Assembly (NCBI GenBank): GCA_963691655.1
Contig: OY829327.1
Coordinates: forward strand, 83,960,019 to 84,024,018
Direction of reading: 5' to 3'
DNA: 64,000 nucleotides
Source: Toxonevra muliebris
Taxonomy: Eukaryota > Arthropoda > Insecta > Diptera > Pallopteridae
Made by a program: the position numbers and the translations under genes. How positions within the stretch are numbered: the first letter of the stretch is position 1; each line of letters opens with the position of its first letter. This document shows, piece after piece, positions 11,301-22,959 of this stretch. Under the pieces are notes generated by a model. The model saw nothing but the letters and a program-made list of their open reading frames with translations, made no database searches and was not told where the DNA came from.

Positions 11301-14300
11301 ATACATGGATACATTGTTGAGGAGGAAAATGTACGCTTTGTGATTGCGAAATGTATTGGTGTGTTGTTGGTATGACGCGGATTTAGCCAAAATATGATTG
11401 AGTGCAATAATGTGGAAGCGAAATTCATTTGTACTTCATTAAACTTGGTCCTTTTGTCTACTTCTTTCTTCTCTTTTTTTTTATTTTTTTTTATTTTGAG
11501 ATGGCATGATGAAGTCGAAGCTTATTTCATTGTTCATTAGAAAAAGTTTCCGTTGCCAAAAAGAATAGTGATGTCCGTGAAAAGAGATTGTAGCTTATGA
11601 AATAATTTTTAGCGTAAATAAGTTCAACATTTTTGTTTGAGTGCACCAAAATATTTCATTTGAGGTATAAGCTACTAAAATTAAACAAATGAGTATAATA
11701 GAAAACATTTGATTAAATTGAAATTATTAGTAAAACTGAACAGGGCAGAGCAGAGTTGATTGAAATTCAGGACAAAGTTATGTTCACTAACGGAGCAATA
11801 ATTGCCTCTAGGCCTAGCTTTAAGCTCCCACCAGTGCTGTAAGAACTTGTACTTGAATCTAAGGGTGCAAAAGATTAACTCTTTGGAGATTTGGCATTGC
11901 CACCTGTCAGTGATCTTTATGAGGGATTGTCTGCGAGGTCCAAATGTGTGTTCTGGTCTGCGTAGTTCTCTAAAAGCAATTGTCCGATTGCTGCTTGTTT
12001 CGACGTTGTTGTATGGAAATGTTCTTAAATCTATGACCAAGGCCAATATGGCAAACCTTCAAGAGTACCTATCTCACACTAGGACCTCCATGGGCTGTCT
12101 CATAATAGTAGTAATAGTAATGTCAATAAACTGCCAATACTCGGAGTTATATTTGTGTAGAATACGGATGCAAATATTTTTCTTCTCTATTTACTTTTTA
12201 TTTACACGCTGACGTGTGTCATATTCACAATTTTGAGTGATAACTCTGGCATTTTTCTTGGCAGTTTTTGTAATGTTTTCATTTTGCCATTTTGTTCACG
12301 TCATCCTGACAGTGCAATAGCCACTGGCGTTGTGTGGTCGTAATATGATGAGATTAAACAGTGGTGTGCTGCGGCAGGCAGTGCTGATAATTAAATATTA
12401 CAACGAATGACACGTGACCAGTTTATACTGATATCTGTCCGTCTGTTTCTCTGGTTATGGTTATAATGTTAAATTTAAACATTAAATGCATTTTCTTTAG
12501 TTGATTGTTCGATTATTTAATTACAAAAACAGCAAAAATAGTTTATATATGAAATTACAACTTTGTCGTTTTTGCGCTTTCCAGTAAATATTAAAATTTT
12601 GTTTTAAAAGAAAAGTGGAAACAATACAAAACTTCATTAGAGTGCGAAGCGAAGAAACTTTAAGGAAGAAAAGAGGAAATGTTCTTCTTCTTTCGAGTGC
12701 ATAATGAATAGCAAAAATAAATACAAAAGAAAAGCAGGAGTGTAAGCAGCAAAAAATTGTAGAAAATTTTTTAATTAAAAACATTAAAATTATGCATATT
12801 TCAATGAGAATAAAGTAAAAGCACAAGCGCAAAATAAAAGAATGTGCCAGTGAGGTATGTATCTCTTCTGTTCTATTATTGGGAAAAAAGCAGAACTAAA
12901 AAATAATGAAAACGATAAGGATTAAAATGAATGAATGGATGAATGAAGCCATGTACAATTTTTCGTAATTTAAAACTGATTGTGAGTTTAAACTTCTTTG
13001 TTAACTTCGATGGATGGCTGGGTAGATGGGTAGCTGCAAGACGACAGTGAAAATGAATGGATGAATATTCTGTCTAAAGCACAGAACAAGTTTATACATA
13101 TGTAATTCCAAAAAGAAGAAATTTTTTGTTGCTGTATTTCTGAGTGCAATTAAAGCGGTAATTATGAAAATAAAATTTTAATTACATACAGCGCGTTATC
13201 AGTATCACAGTATTTAACGCGTTGTCTCCATTTCGCTCATTCATTGCAGAAGCGTGCGTTTCAATTGCCAGACTCTTATATTACCATAACTTGCGCTACG
13301 CGTTAAAAAATTCTTCAACTGCGATGTTGATGCTGATTCTTACTGCTGCTGCTGCTGCTGGTGTTGTAGTCATCGTCACTACGTACTTTCAACCACAATC
13401 GCAGCGTGCGCGCACTAAATTCCGCTTCGACACCTTTTTATGAACGCCGTGAACAACAAAAAGCCAAGCATGATACAAACCCACAACAACTCTATCTTCC
13501 CTCACACCGCGCTCACTCACTCACAACCCCACCTAACTCAATTCATTCAGTTCAGTTCAGGTTTAAATTTCTAAGCACAAACTGAAACCATAATGACGAC
13601 GCCTACACCAACAAGAACAATGAAGTTCCAGCTAAGGACATGGAAAATTCAAATGGTGTCATGCAGGTATACCTACCGTACAGCCTGATTGCTGTACCTC
13701 ACTGTGTACTTGCCTCAGATATCTGCCACAAAAACGCGCCTCACTCACAAAGTGGTTGCAAGCAGTAAAATTGTTGTTGTTCTGGTTATGGCAGTGAAAA
13801 TCTCAACAGTAAAAAGTGAAGTTATGAAATTATCTGAATAAGAAAATAAAGGGGAAATTATTAGAATTGACTTGTTTGAGAATAACAAAAAGAATGTAAA
13901 GAGTCTGAACTTTTTATAGATTCAGGGTAAGAGTAAAGTTCGATGTAAGATGTTTGTCTCTGAGATGATAAATGAAATCAAAAATCATATAAGTTGCCTG
14001 GTGAATAAACAAAAGTTGTCATAAAAAACTATTCATTTTTGATCTCTGAAGTATCCAAGAAACCGTAGGACCTTCTCAATTTTGTAAAACTACTAAATTG
14101 CATCTAATTTCGTTAATTTTGTCTATATTTGCGAGTGTTTTCAATTCTTTGATGCTACACACACACACAAATAAAGTAAGAAAAAAGCAAATCGCCACAA
14201 TTCGTTGCATTGACTCCAATTTTTGTGGTTTGCATCAACACCAACTGCAACACGAAACTTCAGCTGCATCAACAAATGCAACAAAACCAAATGCCACACA

Positions 14301-14599
14301 TCCATAAAATTGCATAAATCAGGAAAAAGGATATGCAAGCTGATAGCAACATACCAACAACAGCAACGAAAGAAGGAGAAAGGCAGAAAAAGAAGAATGG
14401 ATACACAGTTTGAGGTGACAACAAAGGCAATGGCAAAGGAAAAGGGATGACGATGATGGCAACTATAGGAGAAAGGACTATGCAAAAAGTGTTTGACTGC
14501 AACACTGCAGCTAACGGATGCTCACAACAAAGCCGAAACATTCGCTTTCTACTATATGTATGTTGGTTTAGGTGCCCACATATATGTATGTGTCCAGCT
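8381..14599. other. Non-coding interval, no gene recognised
   Basis: AT-rich host-like sequence. It includes a (AC)10 tract at 9679-9699, CAACAG repeats near 10723-10757 and a (CTG)n run near 13343-13361. Overlapping frames at 11681-12046 (-) and 11802-12212 (+) lie in a slightly GC-richer patch but match nothing I know. All other frames look like chance. Confidence 0.5.
9679..9699. repeat. (AC)10 microsatellite
   Basis: Uninterrupted AC dinucleotides. Confidence 0.95.
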
Positions 14600-15065
14600 C
14601 AGTGGTGTAAGTAAGAATTTTTTATAGAGGGAATATAAATCTTCTTTTTTATTACTTAATTAAATAAGTTTATTAGGGAAAGTTAGCATCTGATGTCACT
14701 AGTAAGTAGGTGATCGTTTTTTTATTTAATTTTGGCAACTTATAAAGTTGGCAATATCAGTTGAAATTGACAACTTTGCCTAATCTAAACTCCAAAAAAA
14801 ACAAAGTTTTAGGTTGAAGAGACAAGCTTTTTACCGAGTTTTAACTGTCAAAAAATGACGTTTTTACTTAAAAAAAATAAGAATAATCTTGACACTCTGA
14901 CTTGAGGTTTTCGAGTTTTATGCAATTGCGCCAATTTCTTTAAGTACTTAGTGCAATTTGAAAAAGGAAATTAACCAAAATTATTCAGAACAATTTCCAT
15001 AATACATATGGAAATTACTTGAAAATACAAAAAGCGAAAAATTATAATTTTAAAAGCACTCTCAA

Positions 15066-17262
15066 TAGGTTAGGTTAGGTTGTTGGGGCTGTTCATAAAA
15101 GAACACACTGAGACCTATTGGTCCATTGTGATACCTTTGGGGAGAGTGTTACCTCTTGTTTCCTTCCTAATTAAAGAAATTTGCGCTTGCAATGAAACGT
15201 AATAAGTCTCTAATATCAGAGGATGCCAGTTCCGTCTTCCATAGAAGAGTGCTCCCAGAGTTCTGTGTCTGCGTGCTGCTAAAGCAGGGCAATTACATAT
15301 AAAGTGGAAGATGGTTTCTTCTTCTTTTTCATTTTTACAGCTTCTGCAGAAGTCATTATAGGGAAAACCTAGTCTACGTGCGTGGCTACCAATGAGGCAG
15401 TGCCCTGTTAGAATAAAAACTACCCTACTTATGTGGACACGGTCCAAATTAATGAGCGCTTTAGTGCGACTATGGTCAGGCATTGGCCATGGCTGTCTCG
15501 TTAGGAGACGAACTGCAATGTAGGACATTTTTAGAGTTATTAGCTGGACATTGGAGGAATTTTATTGCCGCCTGACTATCAGTGAAACGGCAGATATCAC
15601 TACAAGGTATCGCATTACACCTTATCAGATTTGCGGCTTCAGTAATCGCAAGCAGCTCTGCCTGAAAGACGATGCAATGATCAAGAAAACGAAAGTGCAC
15701 CGAAATGTTCAGGTGCTCAGAGTGAACTCCACCCCTAACCCTACCATCCAACTTTGAACCATCAGTATAAAGGTCGATGATATCAGGGCGTATCACATTA
15801 CTCGCACTCCACTCTTGGCGAGATGGAATATATGTACTGAAGCTGTTAACAAAGGATAGCGGGGGGAGAGTGAGATCGACAGAGAGTGGAAGAAATTTAG
15901 TTTCACTAAGTATCTTACCATGACCAAAATTTGTGAGGGACCACCTACGAATCGTATTCAGTCTCACTGCAGATATTGCCGCTGAGGTCTTTCCGACTAG
16001 ATCTATTGGAAGGAGAGATCCAAAATTGTGTACAGCGCCTCAGAGGGTGTCGTTTGCAGTGCTCCTGTAATTAACATTGAAGCTAGTCGCTGCTGTAATT
16101 TGTCTTATTCTTTAGGATGGATTACCTTACATGATTACCTTGGGTTGTAATCCCCATTTCTTGCCTATACCTGACCTGCACACATAGAGAGCTACTGTGG
16201 CTTTACGTACTCTTTCTGACGTGTTGGCATGCCAGTTGAGTTTCCTGTCCAAGATGAAACCAAAGTATTTGGCTTGTTCCGAGACGATAAGTGATCTACC
16301 ATTTAGAGTTGGTGGATCAAAATTTGGTATAGAGTGCTTTCAAGTGAATAGAACTAATTCTGTCTTGGATGCATTGACCGATAGTCCTCGGTGATTGCAC
16401 CAGGACAACATGAGATTCAGGGCTCGTTGCAATAAGTCTACAAGTGTACAAAGAAATTTTCCCGAAGCGGCGATGACAACATCGTCCGCATAAGCAATTA
16501 CTTTGCACCCTGTTTTTTCAAGTTTCGTTAGGAGATCGTATACAACAACGTTACAGAGGAGAGACGACACAACCCAGCGGAGTGCCGCAAACCTTCTGAT
16601 GGAAGAGGTACCAAACTTTGCGTTAATGATCCTATTCGCTAATAGAGTGTCTATAAAAGTCGCAATAGAGTCATCCCCCCCGAGATCAATCAGTGCTGAA
16701 GTGATAGCTGATGGAAGGATGTAATTGAATGCGCCTTCTATATCGAGGAAGGCTGCAAGTGTAAATTCTTTGAAATGTAGAGATTTTTCAACCGACTACA
16801 CTAATACATGTAACTGTCTCAACAGATCTGCCCTTCATATAGGGCATTTGGATATTCGTCCTGATATATGCATCTATTAATCTTGCAAGTACCTTTAATA
16901 GAAAAGATGTGTGGCTTATTGGTCTTAAATCCTTCGCTTTTGTGTGAGATGGTTTACCCCCTTTCGGTATGAAACTACGCTCACTTCAGTCCATTACTTT
17001 GGTATGTATGTGAAACGTAAGCTTGCCTCGAAAATGGGACTTAACCAGGCAGTGAATATGTCATCTACGTTCTGCATTTCTGCAGGTATTATGCCATCAG
17101 AACCAGGAGACTTAAAAGGCTCGAAAGTGTGTATTGCCTATCGTATCATATTTAAGGAAATTATATCGGTTGGTACACGTTTAAAGCTGGTTTTCCCAGC
17201 AGAAGTTGGATTTGCTCTCTTAATAATTTCACGTATTTTTTCATCAAATATCAACAAACATA
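15066..17262 (-). mobile_element. 5'-truncated non-LTR retrotransposon (RNase H-bearing LINE)
   Basis: Read on the minus strand, it runs from the start of the reverse transcriptase through RNase H and the C-terminal zinc-finger region to a 3' end AACCTAACCTAACC. The endonuclease is missing, so the copy is truncated at its 5' end. It resembles the I/LOA type of clade, because RNase H follows the reverse transcriptase; the exact clade is not settled. It is a relative of the plus-strand copy at 58937-61696 (same FEPFKSP and PISxxSFLLK motifs, homologous 3' tail). No clean target duplication was found. It lies inside the hAT-like element 14600-17490. Confidence 0.85.
15113..17262 (-). pseudogene. 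Broken LINE ORF2: reverse transcriptase, RNase H, CCHC end
   Basis: Once encoded the polyprotein that copies LINE RNA at the target site. Pieces in order on the minus strand: an RT finger region with FEPFKSPGSDGI (around 17130) and FIPKGGKPSHTKAKDLRPIS (around 16950); a degraded GTPQGG motif that reads GTPLGC (about 16580); the catalytic AYADDVVI (YADD at 16481-16492); RNase H with TDGSK, QAELLAI and TDSQAAIKFL (15476-15967); and a tail with ILTGHCLIGSHARRLG and a C..C..H..C cluster, ending GITMDQ-stop at 15115. Frame changes and stops separate the pieces, so it cannot make a full protein. The catalytic YADD and the RNase H acidic residues are still readable. Confidence 0.85.
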
Positions 17263-17490
17263 GAAAGAGATAGAGAGAGGGGAATCACACACAGAACAAA
17301 CATACTTCTTTATTGTATATTACAGTTTAAGCAACTTAACACGAAGTTATGAATTGTCCAAAAATGTAAAAAAAAAAATTATTTTCAAACTAATAACTAA
17401 ACGTTAGGACATTTTGAAATTTGTTTATGTTAATTGAATTATTTTAGGGGGGGACTTATACCTTTTATCTCCTACATACCTACGCCACTG

Positions 17491-18803
17491 GTGCAGCGTA
17501 ATAGTTGCAGTTGACTTTGGCCCCATACTACTACACTATCTGAAAGTGTTTTTGTTATCAGTCGCATGGGTTTTTTGTTTTCTCTTTTCATTTTCCCTGG
17601 AAAAAGCCGCAGAGTTGTTGACACTTTTATGAACTCCACAGATTGGCTGTGTTTGAGGCTTTTGTTGCGGTATTGTTCCATCCATATATGAATACAAATA
17701 TACATGCAAGGCAAAAAATATGTGGGCTAGAGTACGGAACCCTCAAGATTATTTATAGCTTGTATTTAGGCTATGCCTATGAATGAAACTGTGATGCTTA
17801 CGATTCCTTTAATTGGCGCCTGAATTTTGATTTTTGATTTTGTTGATAACGTAAATGGTCAAATGGATTTTTACTTCTCACCATAAAAATGTAGAAGAAC
17901 TTGTTCCTTTCTATGCTTTACGACCTTACGATTCATTTCCTTTTAATTTTAGATTTATTTTCTGGGTCCTCATGAAGAAGTAAAAATGCTTTCGAAAGCT
18001 CAATATGTTGTCGTACGATGTTCACCTCTGTTTCTTCCCTTTTCATCATCCTGCAGGTCTTTCTTTGGGCGTTGGCGAAAATTTTATGACATTATTTTTT
18101 CTCTCCCACTTCTCATATCGTTATAGCATTTATTTGAACGAGTACATATATGGATATGTACGTACATATGCTTGTAAATATATGAAGAAATATTATGAAT
18201 ATAATATGCCGGGCGTAAGTAAGTTCCCTCTTCAGTCTTCCTCTACACTTTATTTGTGATAATGTGGAAACTTCCTTTAAGCTTGACCACACTTGAGTCC
18301 GTGATTTGTATGAATGTATGTATACATCTATATGTGCATCCATATACATATATATTTGTATTTGTGGCTTCATTCAAGTTTGTGTATGTGTGTGTGCTTG
18401 CTTTCTTCTTAACCATTTCAAACTCAACTCTAGGGAGTAGTAAATATTATTCTTATCTTCTTATAAATATGGCAATTTTGTCTCAATCGCTTTCGGGCAA
18501 CTTCCGTTCAGCACTCAGCATACTCTGATTGCCATCTTGATGATATGATATTTGAAATTGATTCGCTTTGCATAAAGCAAACGAACGAAAAAACTTGAAT
18601 TTGAATGTGCGAATGACTGAATGGCGAAGCAGAAGGAGACAGAGAGTAAGCTGAAAAAGAAAGCTTTTATAGCAAGCTACGTTGCATATGTGTTTATGTG
18701 AGTGTATATGTAGAGAGATAAGTGAAAAATGGAATGTAACTAAATTGAATGGGATTAAAATCAACTTTAAGATATTCTTACTTTTACTTGGTTAAAGCTT
18801 ATT
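17491..18803. other. Non-coding interval, no gene recognised
   Basis: AT-rich flank between the hAT-like element and the copia target site. Contains TATGTACGTACATA-type simple sequence near 18150 and 18340. Frames at 18005-18764 are short and AT-driven. Confidence 0.5.
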
Positions 18804-18808
18804 ATTAT
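18804..18808. repeat. Copia target duplication, left
   Basis: ATTAT, matching 23152-23156. Five bp is the usual size for copia integrases. Confidence 0.9.
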
Positions 18809-19000
18809 TGGCGCAGTGATTAATTTATTAAGTGAAAATATGTTGTGTATTCTGTGAGAAAATATTTGAAAGTGAAAGTTTTATTTTCTACACAATTGAC
18901 AAAGAAAATATTCATGTAGAAAACATTATATTATTAATAACAAAGTAAAAATTCTTCAAGTAGAAATTAAACTCCAACAAATAGAAATTGAACTCCAACA
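18809..19000 (-). repeat. Copia 3' LTR
   Basis: 192 bp, starting TGGCGCAGTG and ending CTCCAACA on the plus strand. Differs from the other LTR at 18812 only. It is the downstream LTR because the element reads right to left. It contains the same 21-bp tandem repeat as its partner (18959-18979 and 18980-19000). Confidence 0.97.
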
Positions 19001-19009
19001 CCCCTTCTT
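19001..19009 (-). promoter_or_regulatory. Polypurine tract
   Basis: The minus strand reads AAGAAGGGG immediately before the 3' LTR and would prime plus-strand DNA synthesis. The polyprotein stop codon (19008-19010) overlaps it. Confidence 0.85.
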
Positions 19010-22000
19010 AATTTCTTAAACCAAGTAATTCTCGGATTTGTATAATTCTGGAAGCTTGAAGTGGTTTCGTTAAAATATCAGCTTCCATAATTTCGGTTGG
19101 ACAATATTTAAGTTGCAAAATATCTTTGTCTTTCAGGTCTTTAATAAAATGATATTTTGTTTCTATGTGTTTTGTTTTTCTACTAAATTTATCGGACAGG
19201 ACCAATTTTATACAGCTTTGATTATCTTCATATAAAGTAGTCGAATCCTTAATTTTTATTTCGAAATCCTCCACCAGATGACGAAGCCAAACAAGTTCTT
19301 GTGATGCTTCTGAAAGTGCAATATATTCAGCTTCTGTAGATGAAAGAGATACACAGTCTTGCTTCTTGCAGCTCCAATTAATACACGAACCATTGTATTT
19401 AAATACATAACCGCTGTTAGATTTTCTATCTGCGTGACACTGAGCCCAATCTGCATCTGCATATCCATATAATCCTTTTAAATTACAAGTCTTTAAAATT
19501 AATCGTAATGATTTTGTTCCATTTAGATACTTTATCAGCCTCTTCAATTCAGCCCAATCATGGCATGTTGGTTTACTTACTTTTCTACTCAATATTGAAA
19601 CAGATGCTGCAATATCAGGTCTGGTATTTATACTCAAATATAATAAGCTACCAATTAAATGATGATATTTAAAATTATCAGGCATAAATTCATTTGAATC
19701 CACACAATTTTTAAAATAACCAATATCGAGTGGTATTTTGGAATATTTAGCATCTTGTAAACCAGCATCTTTAACAATTTGTGAAATATATTTTTCTTGA
19801 CTCATTGTGAAAAAACCATCATTCCCCTTCTCAATTTTTATTCCCAAATAAACATTGACGTCACCAAGATTAGATATTTCAAAATTTTTCCGTAATAATC
19901 GTTCGACAAAAATATGATTTTCCTCAACTGTAGCTGCTACCAGTATATCATCTACATATACTAGTACATAAATCCACTCACCATTTCTTTTCATTTTTAG
20001 AAAACATTTATCTGCAACTCCTCTCGTAAAACCCTCTGCATTAAAAACCGAAAATAATTTGTCATTCCAGCACCTCGCCGATTGCTTTAACCCATATATA
20101 CTTTTCTTCAATTTACATACCATTCCATTATCAAATTGAAAACCAGGAGGTTGTTTCATATAAATTACTTCTTTTAAATCACCATATAGAAACGCAGTCT
20201 TAATATCAAAATGTTTAACCTGCATCATTCTTTCACCAGCAACTGTCAATAACATTCGTAGAGTTGCTTGTCGTACAACCGGTGCAAATATCGCATCGTA
20301 ATCTATTCCAAATTTTTGACTAAAACCTTGAGCTACAAGCCGTGCTTTATATCGTGATATTTCACCATTTGCATTAGTTTTTAATTTAAACACCCATTTA
20401 CAACCTATGGGTTTACGACCATCAGGCAACTTTACCAATTCCCAAGTATCATTTTTATTCAATGAACTTAATTCGTCATCTATTGCGGTTAACCATAATT
20501 GCTTATCTAAACGTTTTAAAACTTCGCAATAGGATTTTGGTTCAGCTGTTTCTGATATCATATTTGCTTGATATCTTTCCGGATGAATTCCCTTGTTAGA
20601 CCGTTGTGATCTTCTTAGGGGTTGAATTATTACTTCATCTGATTCAACATGTACGTCCATATGCTCGATAGGTTCACACAATGAATCATAAAATTCATCT
20701 TTGTCGTCTTCAATATGAACAATTTCATGATTATCTCTATCTTCCTCATTACTCTTTTGTCGCAAATTTTCTTCGATTACATCGAAATCTTCTTTCGGAC
20801 CAAACAAATCTATGTAAATCTTATTATTTTTATTTATAAGAATATTTTCAGATACATTATTTCGGTTGTTTAAAAACTTATAATCTCTGCTTATAACAAC
20901 ATTTTTCGTTTTCAAATTTAAAAATCGTAAAGCTTTTGACTCTTCTGAATAGCCAACAAAAATTAAACGTTGTGCTTTTGCATCTAACTTTTTCCTTTTT
21001 TGTTTAGGAATATGCACCAAAGCTTCTGTGCCAAATATTTCAAAATCACAAATCTTTGGCTTTACACCATCCCACAATTCTAAAGGAATCTTTCCAGTAG
21101 ATTTTGGTGGTAAATGGTTTTGAATGAATGCTGCAGTCATAACTGCCTCACCCCAGAAACGCTTTTCCATATCAGCATCAAATAACATACATCGTATCAT
21201 TTCAACTAGATATCTGTTTCGTCTTTCAGCTACACCGTTTTGCTGTGGTGTATATGTTGTAGTAAATTGCTGTTGAATACCACGCTCTTTTAAATACTTT
21301 GTAACATCTTGACTCATATACTCGCTACCCCTATCTGATCTCAAAATTTTTGGGTATTTATCAAATTTTGTATGTACCATTTCTACAAAATCTTTAAGTT
21401 TCTCAAAGACATCAGACTTTTTCTTTAACAAATATACTGAGACGTATTTACTGAAATCATCTATGAATGTCAAAAAATACCGATTTCCAGAGGGTGTAGT
21501 AACATCCATAGGACCGCAAATGTCGCTGTGTATTAAATCAAGTCTTTCTTTCGATTGTTGAAATGACATTTTTGGGAAAGATTTTCGAGCCAATTTGCCT
21601 TTTACACATACTTCGCATATATTATCACAACTACAACTTTGAATAATACGCTTCTTAATATCATCTTCTTGCACTATCTTTTTAACAACATCTATATCAC
21701 GATGTCCAAAACGTCTGTGCCAATCATGAACACATCTCAACTGCATGACGATTTTCGCTGCCTCTGTACCATTACAACTTCTCTGTAACTTTAATTTATA
21801 CAGATTGTTATGCAATTCAGCAATTGCAACAACTTCATTTTTGTCTACAATTTCGCAATATTTGTTTTTAAACAATACTTTTAGCCCCTTCTCGGTCATT
21901 TTCTGTACCGACAACAAATTGCTTTTAATATTAGGAACGTAAAATACATCTTGGACCAAAATTGTCTCGACCTTACCAGAATCATTTATTACTTGCAGTT

Positions 22001-22952
22001 TTCCGTTACCATTACCCTGCACTTTTAACTCATATCCGTTCGCAACGAATACCGAATCCTGGTAATTTTCATCTAATGAAATGAAAAAATCCTTGTGATT
22101 GCATATGTGTCTTGTAGCACCTGAGTCCACATACCAATTATTGCTTTCGTTTAGCATACCTGACCAGAAACATCTTTCTTCATTCTTTTTGACTACCACC
22201 ATATTCGATTTGTGTTTATTCTTTAGATATAATCTGCAATCCTTTCGAATATGCCCTGGTTTTTGGCAATAAAAACATACCTTTTTTACAGGAACTTGAC
22301 CTTTTTCCTTTTGCTTGAAATTGTAATTATTGACCTTGAATGCCGACGCTTCTGCATTTGATTCTGCTGCTTTTTGGATCCGTTTTCTGTGTTCTTCTAG
22401 TAATTTAGCCTTTACTACCTTCAACGATGGAACGCCGTCACTTCTTGCTTCCAAAGTAGTTACCAACACATCATAGGACTCCGGCAAACTTCTCAGAATC
22501 ATTGCGACTTCCCATTTCTCACTCAATTTTTCTCCCATTGACATAAGTTTCTTGAGATTCAACTGCATTTCATTGATATGGGTTTCCATATCACCATCCT
22601 CACTCAATTGCATTTTGCAGATTTTTTTCATGATAAAAATGCACTCATTGAACGAATGTTTTTCGAAGTGATCTTGAATGCTGACCCATGCTTGTTTTGC
22701 TGTTACCGCTTCTTCAATTATATAAAATAGGTCATCATCAATCATTAGATAAATCGATGCTCTTGCTCCTTCGTCCTTCCGCTTCCACTTTTCGTCTGGC
22801 TGAGCTGGTTGTTCGTCACGAATTACACACCATGTATCTTCTTTGATTAAGACGCATTCTGCTTTCTTTTTCCAGATTAAATAATTTTGTCGATTAAGTT
22901 TAGCAAAAACAGATTTCATATCATGGTGGTTCATTTCGTACTCTGGGCCCAT
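19008..22952 (-). CDS. Copia Gag-Pol polyprotein, intact (1314 aa)
   Basis: Makes the capsid protein and the enzymes for reverse transcription and integration, in cytoplasmic particles and then the nucleus. Residues 1-220 are the Gag region. A CX2CX4HX4C zinc knuckle (C226 to C239) binds RNA. The protease active site is VDSGA, with catalytic D276. Integrase has H412/H417 and C446/C449 for zinc and the catalytic triad D477, D540, E576 with exact D-35-E spacing. Reverse transcriptase has KWVFKLK (852-858), ARLVAQGFSQ, D916 and YVDD (999-1002). RNase H has D1166/D1168, STEAEY (E1207) and YEDNQ (1241-1245), ending near ADILTKPL. Length fits copia (about 1300-1400 aa). No stop or frameshift. The first ATG falls in the primer-binding site; the ATG at codon 7 (MNHHDMK) is an alternative start. 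How the Gag to Pol ratio is set is not visible; splicing, as in Drosophila copia, is possible. Confidence 0.97.
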   Translation of the reverse strand: MGPEYEMNHHDMKSVFAKLNRQNYLIWKKKAECVLIKEDTWCVIRDEQPAQPDEKWKRKDEGARASIYLMIDDDLFYIIEEAVTAKQAWVSIQDHFEKHSFNECIFIMKKICKMQLSEDGDMETHINEMQLNLKKLMSMGEKLSEKWEVAMILRSLPESYDVLVTTLEARSDGVPSLKVVKAKLLEEHRKRIQKAAESNAEASAFKVNNYNFKQKEKGQVPVKKVCFYCQKPGHIRKDCRLYLKNKHKSNMVVVKKNEERCFWSGMLNESNNWYVDSGATRHICNHKDFFISLDENYQDSVFVANGYELKVQGNGNGKLQVINDSGKVETILVQDVFYVPNIKSNLLSVQKMTEKGLKVLFKNKYCEIVDKNEVVAIAELHNNLYKLKLQRSCNGTEAAKIVMQLRCVHDWHRRFGHRDIDVVKKIVQEDDIKKRIIQSCSCDNICEVCVKGKLARKSFPKMSFQQSKERLDLIHSDICGPMDVTTPSGNRYFLTFIDDFSKYVSVYLLKKKSDVFEKLKDFVEMVHTKFDKYPKILRSDRGSEYMSQDVTKYLKERGIQQQFTTTYTPQQNGVAERRNRYLVEMIRCMLFDADMEKRFWGEAVMTAAFIQNHLPPKSTGKIPLELWDGVKPKICDFEIFGTEALVHIPKQKRKKLDAKAQRLIFVGYSEESKALRFLNLKTKNVVISRDYKFLNNRNNVSENILINKNNKIYIDLFGPKEDFDVIEENLRQKSNEEDRDNHEIVHIEDDKDEFYDSLCEPIEHMDVHVESDEVIIQPLRRSQRSNKGIHPERYQANMISETAEPKSYCEVLKRLDKQLWLTAIDDELSSLNKNDTWELVKLPDGRKPIGCKWVFKLKTNANGEISRYKARLVAQGFSQKFGIDYDAIFAPVVRQATLRMLLTVAGERMMQVKHFDIKTAFLYGDLKEVIYMKQPPGFQFDNGMVCKLKKSIYGLKQSARCWNDKLFSVFNAEGFTRGVADKCFLKMKRNGEWIYVLVYVDDILVAATVEENHIFVERLLRKNFEISNLGDVNVYLGIKIEKGNDGFFTMSQEKYISQIVKDAGLQDAKYSKIPLDIGYFKNCVDSNEFMPDNFKYHHLIGSLLYLSINTRPDIAASVSILSRKVSKPTCHDWAELKRLIKYLNGTKSLRLILKTCNLKGLYGYADADWAQCHADRKSNSGYVFKYNGSCINWSCKKQDCVSLSSTEAEYIALSEASQELVWLRHLVEDFEIKIKDSTTLYEDNQSCIKLVLSDKFSRKTKHIETKYHFIKDLKDKDILQLKYCPTEIMEADILTKPLQASRIIQIRELLGLRN

Positions 22953-22956
22953 AACC
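22943..22956 (-). promoter_or_regulatory. Primer-binding site, initiator tRNA-Met half-molecule type
   Basis: The minus strand reads GGTTATGGGCCCAG three bases after the 5' LTR. This is complementary to the anticodon-arm segment CTGGGCCCATAACC of insect initiator tRNA-Met. Drosophila copia uses the same internal segment (a cleaved tRNA half) as primer. The first ATG of the polyprotein lies within this site. Confidence 0.85.
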
Positions 22957-22959
22957 TAT

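Larger units (their letters stand above)
14600..17490. mobile_element. Old hAT-like element hosting a LINE insertion
   Basis: The left end CAGTGGTGTAAGTAAG and the right end, read inward as CAGTGGCGTAGGTATG, are imperfect inverted termini of about 16 bp. The 8-bp flanks GTCCAGCT (14592-14599) and GTGCAGCG (17491-17498) agree at 6 of 8, consistent with a decayed hAT duplication. The element's own sequence is about 14600-15065 plus about 17263-17490. The rest is a later LINE insertion on the minus strand. No transposase frame remains. Confidence 0.55.

Noticed and set aside
15067..15082. Telomeric TTAGG array
   Set aside because: Only two to three units, positioned exactly at a LINE 3' end; better explained as the retroposon tail.
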